Assembly: GCA_026786335.1 (NCBI GenBank)
Contig: JAJAYG010000164.1
Span: forward strand, 1 to 8,113
Source of the DNA: Chitinophagales bacterium
GTDB taxonomy: Bacteria; Bacteroidota; Bacteroidia; Chitinophagales; UBA10324
Direction of reading: 5' to 3'
DNA: 8,113 nt
Part shown: positions 5,872 through 8,113 of the stretch, in pieces
How positions within the stretch are numbered: position 1 is the stretch's first letter
Layout: every line of letters starts with the position of its first letter
The notes under the pieces: generated by a model
What the model was told of the DNA's origin: nothing
Seen by the model: the letters and a program-made list of their open reading frames with translations, nothing else
Database searches by the model: none
Translations under genes and position numbers: made by a program

Positions 5872-6336
5872 TCAGATTTGGAAACTCGCTATGAGTATGC
5901 GTATACCTGCCTTAGGTGGTGGCGGGTGAAAACCATTGTATGCTACAATGGATAAATAGTTTTCAAAAGGAGAAAAAAATAATTGATTAGTTACGATTGG
6001 TGCAAGAGTTGAAAATGGCTTTGCCAAATCCTTATTTACAACGGTAAAGAATTTTCCGGTCGTGCTAAAGAAAGCGACGTGCCCTGCCTGGCAGTCATTG
6101 CCTTTATTTGATTCATGATTTTCTTTGCAACAGGATTTTGTATAGTCCTCTTTTTGCCAAGCACTCATACCCGCGCAACTGCCCATACTCAAAGTACACC
6201 AAACGCTGCATACATGCACGTAGAGTATAACTGCAAGCATCGAGCAGGCAATCAATTTTGATATGTAGGTAGTTCTTTTCACTTCAGGTTTTATTCTCAG
6301 TGAGATGTTGCTAAATTTATTAAAAACATTTTTCAT
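5872..6336 (-). CDS. Cys-rich envelope protein, HYC_CC_PP-like family
   Basis: A 154-aa protein with one N-terminal membrane segment (about 25-42, preceded by basic residues) and an exported part. Landmarks: VHVCSVWC (His41, Cys43, Cys47), Cys54, SCCKE (Cys69-Cys70), DC at 81-82 followed by AGHVAFFSTTGKFF, and FHPPPPKAGIRIL near the end (Pro138-141). This order of H-x-C, CC, C...H..FF and PP motifs fits the small Bacteroidota family I recall as HYC_CC_PP, which has no known function. Its start overlaps the stop of the HMA-MauE gene by 4 nt (ATGA), so the two are translationally coupled and probably act together. The Cys pairs suit metal binding or disulfide exchange with the MauE partner (inference). 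Confidence 0.75.
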   Translation of the reverse strand: MKNVFNKFSNISLRIKPEVKRTTYISKLIACSMLAVILYVHVCSVWCTLSMGSCAGMSAWQKEDYTKSCCKENHESNKGNDCQAGHVAFFSTTGKFFTVVNKDLAKPFSTLAPIVTNQLFFSPFENYLSIVAYNGFHPPPPKAGIRILIASFQI

Positions 6337-7067
6337 AAAAGCATTATCAGCATTACTGCAGACATAGCAACCATTAGCAAATCCTCGAAGAGCGTTACCT
6401 TTCCTAAAGGAAGATTAAAAATAGTGCCAAGACATGCGCATTCAATTGTTTGTTTCTTACGTAAACTATTTATTACTCCAAAGGTACTGAAAGTCATTAC
6501 GAGGAGAATGAGAACATAACACCACATTTGATTAGTTCCCATGAGCAACCACACACCGAAGAGCAGTTCAAGAATGGGGTAAATGAAACCGTAAGGCTTC
6601 CATCTTTTAGCTAACAGATCGTAAGTAGAATAGCCGTCAGCAAAGCCGCGAATATTAAGCAGCTTGAAGAAGGAAAATGTGAGAAAGAATCCTGCCATGA
6701 AATTATTCATCCACAAATTAAGATTCAGAGAATCATTTTTGAATGAAGTGATAAAACTGATTGCTGTAATGTAACCGAAGATGAGCAGCAGAGGTTTGTA
6801 AGTGGTGATCCAAGATTTTTTTTCTTCTGTGTACATCTTTGCTTGAGAAGCATCAATGCCCTCTTCTGAAATCACATATTTCTTTTCCCCGCTTATGGCT
6901 TCCTGTAATGAAGCAAGCAGAATGTGCTTACTCATTTTGATTGTTGCCTTGCCTTCATTTAAAGATACATCTGCCGAAAGCACCTCGGGCAATTTGAGAA
7001 GCAGGCTTTTTACCTTTGCTTCGCAGCCGCTGCACGTCATTCCTGTAATGTTATAAGTATGTGTCAT
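6333..7067 (-). CDS. HMA domain fused to MauE/DoxX-type redox membrane protein
   Basis: A 244-aa two-part protein. Residues 1-67 are an HMA domain with GMTCSGC (Cys12, Cys15) and the typical LPEVLSADVSLNEG continuation. After a linker come membrane segments near 91-109, 121-138, 160-177, 181-199 and 226-244. The loop FADGYSTYDLLAKRWKPYGF (about 142-161) followed by a helix with PILELLFGVWLL is characteristic of MauE, a membrane partner in disulfide formation for methylamine dehydrogenase; Cys210 and Cys212 (IECACLG) are a likely redox pair. Metal binding linked to thiol redox in the envelope is inferred. It is preceded by a good -7 box and overlaps the next gene by 4 nt. HMA-MauE fusions occur in other Bacteroidota. 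Confidence 0.88.
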   Translation of the reverse strand: MTHTYNITGMTCSGCEAKVKSLLLKLPEVLSADVSLNEGKATIKMSKHILLASLQEAISGEKKYVISEEGIDASQAKMYTEEKKSWITTYKPLLLIFGYITAISFITSFKNDSLNLNLWMNNFMAGFFLTFSFFKLLNIRGFADGYSTYDLLAKRWKPYGFIYPILELLFGVWLLMGTNQMWCYVLILLVMTFSTFGVINSLRKKQTIECACLGTIFNLPLGKVTLFEDLLMVAMSAVMLIMLL

Positions 7068-7086
7068 TGCACGTAATTGAATGGCA

Positions 7087-7094
7087 CAAAGTTA
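7087..7094 (-). promoter_or_regulatory. Bacteroidota -7 promoter element of the HMA-MauE operon
   Basis: Minus-strand TAACTTTG is an exact match to TAnnTTTG. It lies 19 nt upstream of the ATG at 7065-7067, giving a very short leader. No TTG is seen at the -33 position (TTCGCACC lies about there), which could mean the promoter needs an activator such as the AraC-type protein encoded just upstream. Confidence 0.5.
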
Positions 7095-7170
7095 CTTATA
7101 CATTCAGGTGCGAATGCTATGGAATTTTGGAAATGATTTATGAGATTTACTGATTAGTAAGAGATTCTTC

Positions 7171-7734
7171 TCAAAGTTTGTCGAGAGCAATTCTCTTTTT
7201 GTCTTTCAGGTTTTTGAATTGAGTCGGAGTAATGCCTGTGAAATTTTTAAACTGCGCAGACAGATAGGCGGCGCTGCTGTAATTAAGTTGATCAGCGATC
7301 TCATTCAATGAAAGTTCATCGTAAATGAGCAACTCTTTCACCTTCTCAATTCTTTGCGCGATCAAATACTTTTCAATAGTGGTTCCTTCTACTTGCGAAA
7401 AAAGATTGCTGAGGTAGGTGTAATCGTGATGCAGTTTTTCGCTAAGCAGTTTCGAGAGCTTTGTTTTGATCTGCTGCTCGGAGTAATGGACTAATTCTAC
7501 TATGGTGGTTTTTATTTTTTCAATGATGCGTGTTTTCTTATCGTCAATCAGTTCAAAACCGAGAGGTAATAATGATTGATTGATCTGTATTTTCTTTTCA
7601 TCATCCAGTTCTTCTGTTACAATTACTTCACCCAATTGAAGTGCTACAGGATGCAAACCCAAGGTGATCAACTGATTTTTTACCGATGTCTTACATCGGT
7701 CACACACCATATTTTTTATGTAGAGTTTTGACAT
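7171..7734 (-). CDS. AraC-family transcriptional regulator with HMA-like N-terminus
   Basis: A 187-aa cytosolic protein. Residues 1-63 look like a divergent HMA domain: LYIKNMVCDRCKTSVKNQL has Met9, Cys11 and Cys14 (MxCxxC), followed by LGLHPVALQLGEVIV and LLPLGFELI in the right places. The C-terminal half is an AraC DNA-binding domain: first helix-turn-helix about 88-118, linker helix IEKYLIAQRIEKVKELLIY, second helix-turn-helix LSLNEIADQLNYSSAAYLSA and the closing FKNFTGITPTQF. Unlike classic AraC proteins there is no cupin sensor, so the CxxC head is the likely sensor or protein-contact domain. It is encoded 103 nt upstream of the HMA-MauE gene with a promoter between, making that operon the first candidate target. 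GAAGGA directly before the ATG may serve as ribosome binding site. Confidence 0.9.
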   Translation of the reverse strand: MSKLYIKNMVCDRCKTSVKNQLITLGLHPVALQLGEVIVTEELDDEKKIQINQSLLPLGFELIDDKKTRIIEKIKTTIVELVHYSEQQIKTKLSKLLSEKLHHDYTYLSNLFSQVEGTTIEKYLIAQRIEKVKELLIYDELSLNEIADQLNYSSAAYLSAQFKNFTGITPTQFKNLKDKKRIALDKL

Positions 7735-7770
7735 TCCTTCTCTTACAATACGGATTTTTTTTCTATGAAT

Positions 7771-8113
7771 TTATTTATGTTCATTCATCCATTTCTGAAA
7801 CTCCTGTATTTCATTGGTCTGTGCGGTGATCATTTGTTGCGCCATCTGCTTAATTTCATCATGATGTCCGTTAGAAATTTCGCTCTTTGCCATTTCTATC
7901 GCTAACTGATGGTGAGTAATCATCATCATCACGAAATCTTTATCAGCATCATTGCTCATTTCCATTTGCCTCATGTGCTCCTCCATAGGTTTCATGGCTT
8001 TCTTTAATTCCTCCTCATTGCCCGCAGATTTTTGTTCCACATTAGTTGGAGTGTTTAGAAACGTTTTTAATTTTTCCTGTTCTGCCTTTTGATCAGTAAT
8101 GATTCGCTGCGCC
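7771..8113 (-). CDS. DUF305 (ferritin-like) protein, 5' end outside window
   Basis: The frame is open from the right edge to TAA 7771-7773 (113 visible residues). A GTG at 8038-8040 is internal, not the start, because the frame continues upstream with RIITDQKAEQEKLKTFLNTP. That stretch looks like the end of one DUF305 repeat ('..I...Q..EI..l..fL') and is followed by a full second one: DKDFVMMMITHHQLAIEMAK, then KQMAQQMITAQTNEIQEFQK and W. DUF305 proteins are four-helix, usually exported, with a conserved HH pair, and are common beside copper-resistance genes; the metal and exact role are uncertain. Met- and His-rich stretches (MEEHMRQMEM) fit metal binding. The start and any signal peptide lie beyond the window. 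It ends 36 nt before the AraC-type gene. Confidence 0.88.
   Translation of the reverse strand, partial: AQRIITDQKAEQEKLKTFLNTPTNVEQKSAGNEEELKKAMKPMEEHMRQMEMSNDADKDFVMMMITHHQLAIEMAKSEISNGHHDEIKQMAQQMITAQTNEIQEFQKWMNEHK

Noticed and set aside
7682..7700. ACCGATGT-CTT-ACATCGGT inverted repeat inside the AraC-type gene
   Set aside because: Perfect 8-bp arms, but it lies within the codons for the Cys14 region of a clear coding sequence; most likely coincidence, though an mRNA hairpin near the 5' end is possible.
7771..8040. A complete 89-aa DUF305 protein starting at GTG 8040
   Set aside because: The frame stays open to the window edge and the upstream residues fit the end of a preceding DUF305 repeat, so the gene is longer and partial here.
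1..8113. Insertion sequences, tRNA genes, CRISPR arrays or integrase/attachment sites
   Set aside because: None seen: no transposase or integrase motifs, no cloverleaf-like stretches, no regularly spaced repeats. The metal island may be mobile, but nothing in this window shows it.

Overview
The window looks like a copper/heavy-metal handling island from a member of the Bacteroidota, probably near Chitinophagales or Sphingobacteriales. The reasons are the AT-rich sequence, weak or absent Shine-Dalgarno sites, one good Bacteroidota-type -7 box (TAnnTTTG), and the gene families present: DUF3347, DUF305, an HMA-MauE fusion, an AraC-type HTH protein with an HMA-like head, a family with H-x-C, CC and PP motifs, and CopB-type ATPase. 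Every gene I can support is on the minus strand, so the locus reads from right to left.

From the right: a DUF305 protein cut by the window edge (7771-8113); an AraC-type regulator with a metal-binding-like CxxC N-terminus (7171-7734); a promoter, then an HMA-MauE membrane protein (6333-7067) overlapping by 4 nt a Cys-rich envelope protein (5872-6336); a secreted DUF3347 protein (5230-5748) closed by a strong intrinsic terminator (5171-5212); a Met-rich lipoprotein (4661-5035); a 53-aa heavy-metal-binding-domain (HMBD) protein (4400-4561) and a secreted 153-aa Met-rich protein ending in a nearly identical HMBD (3886-4347); a CopZ-like HMA chaperone (3561-3797); and a 34-aa membrane microprotein (3413-3517).

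From 3412 to 2070 the island is decayed. One frame (3411-3085) encodes a signal peptide and the start of an envelope protein but carries two in-frame stops and ends in an unrelated tail. A small hydrophilic gene (2794-3018) has an operator-like inverted repeat in front. Behind it lie a C-terminal scrap resembling cyclopropane-fatty-acid synthase (2571-2756) and an SRPBCC gene with a nonsense codon, truncated and fused in frame to a small membrane protein (2564-2070). Last comes a CopB-like P1B ATPase (1-2027) that runs off the left edge before its last membrane helices.

Inferred working model: the ATPase and chaperone move copper out of the cytosol, the Met-, Cys- and His-rich secreted proteins buffer it in the envelope, the HMA-MauE/Cys-rich pair may couple metal binding to thiol redox chemistry, and the AraC-type protein may sense metal directly. 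Most of these families are known individually. The less expected points are the chimeric, stop-interrupted genes between the copper genes, the duplicated HMBD module whose similarity continues past the stop codon, the 34-aa microprotein, and the HMA-AraC regulator.
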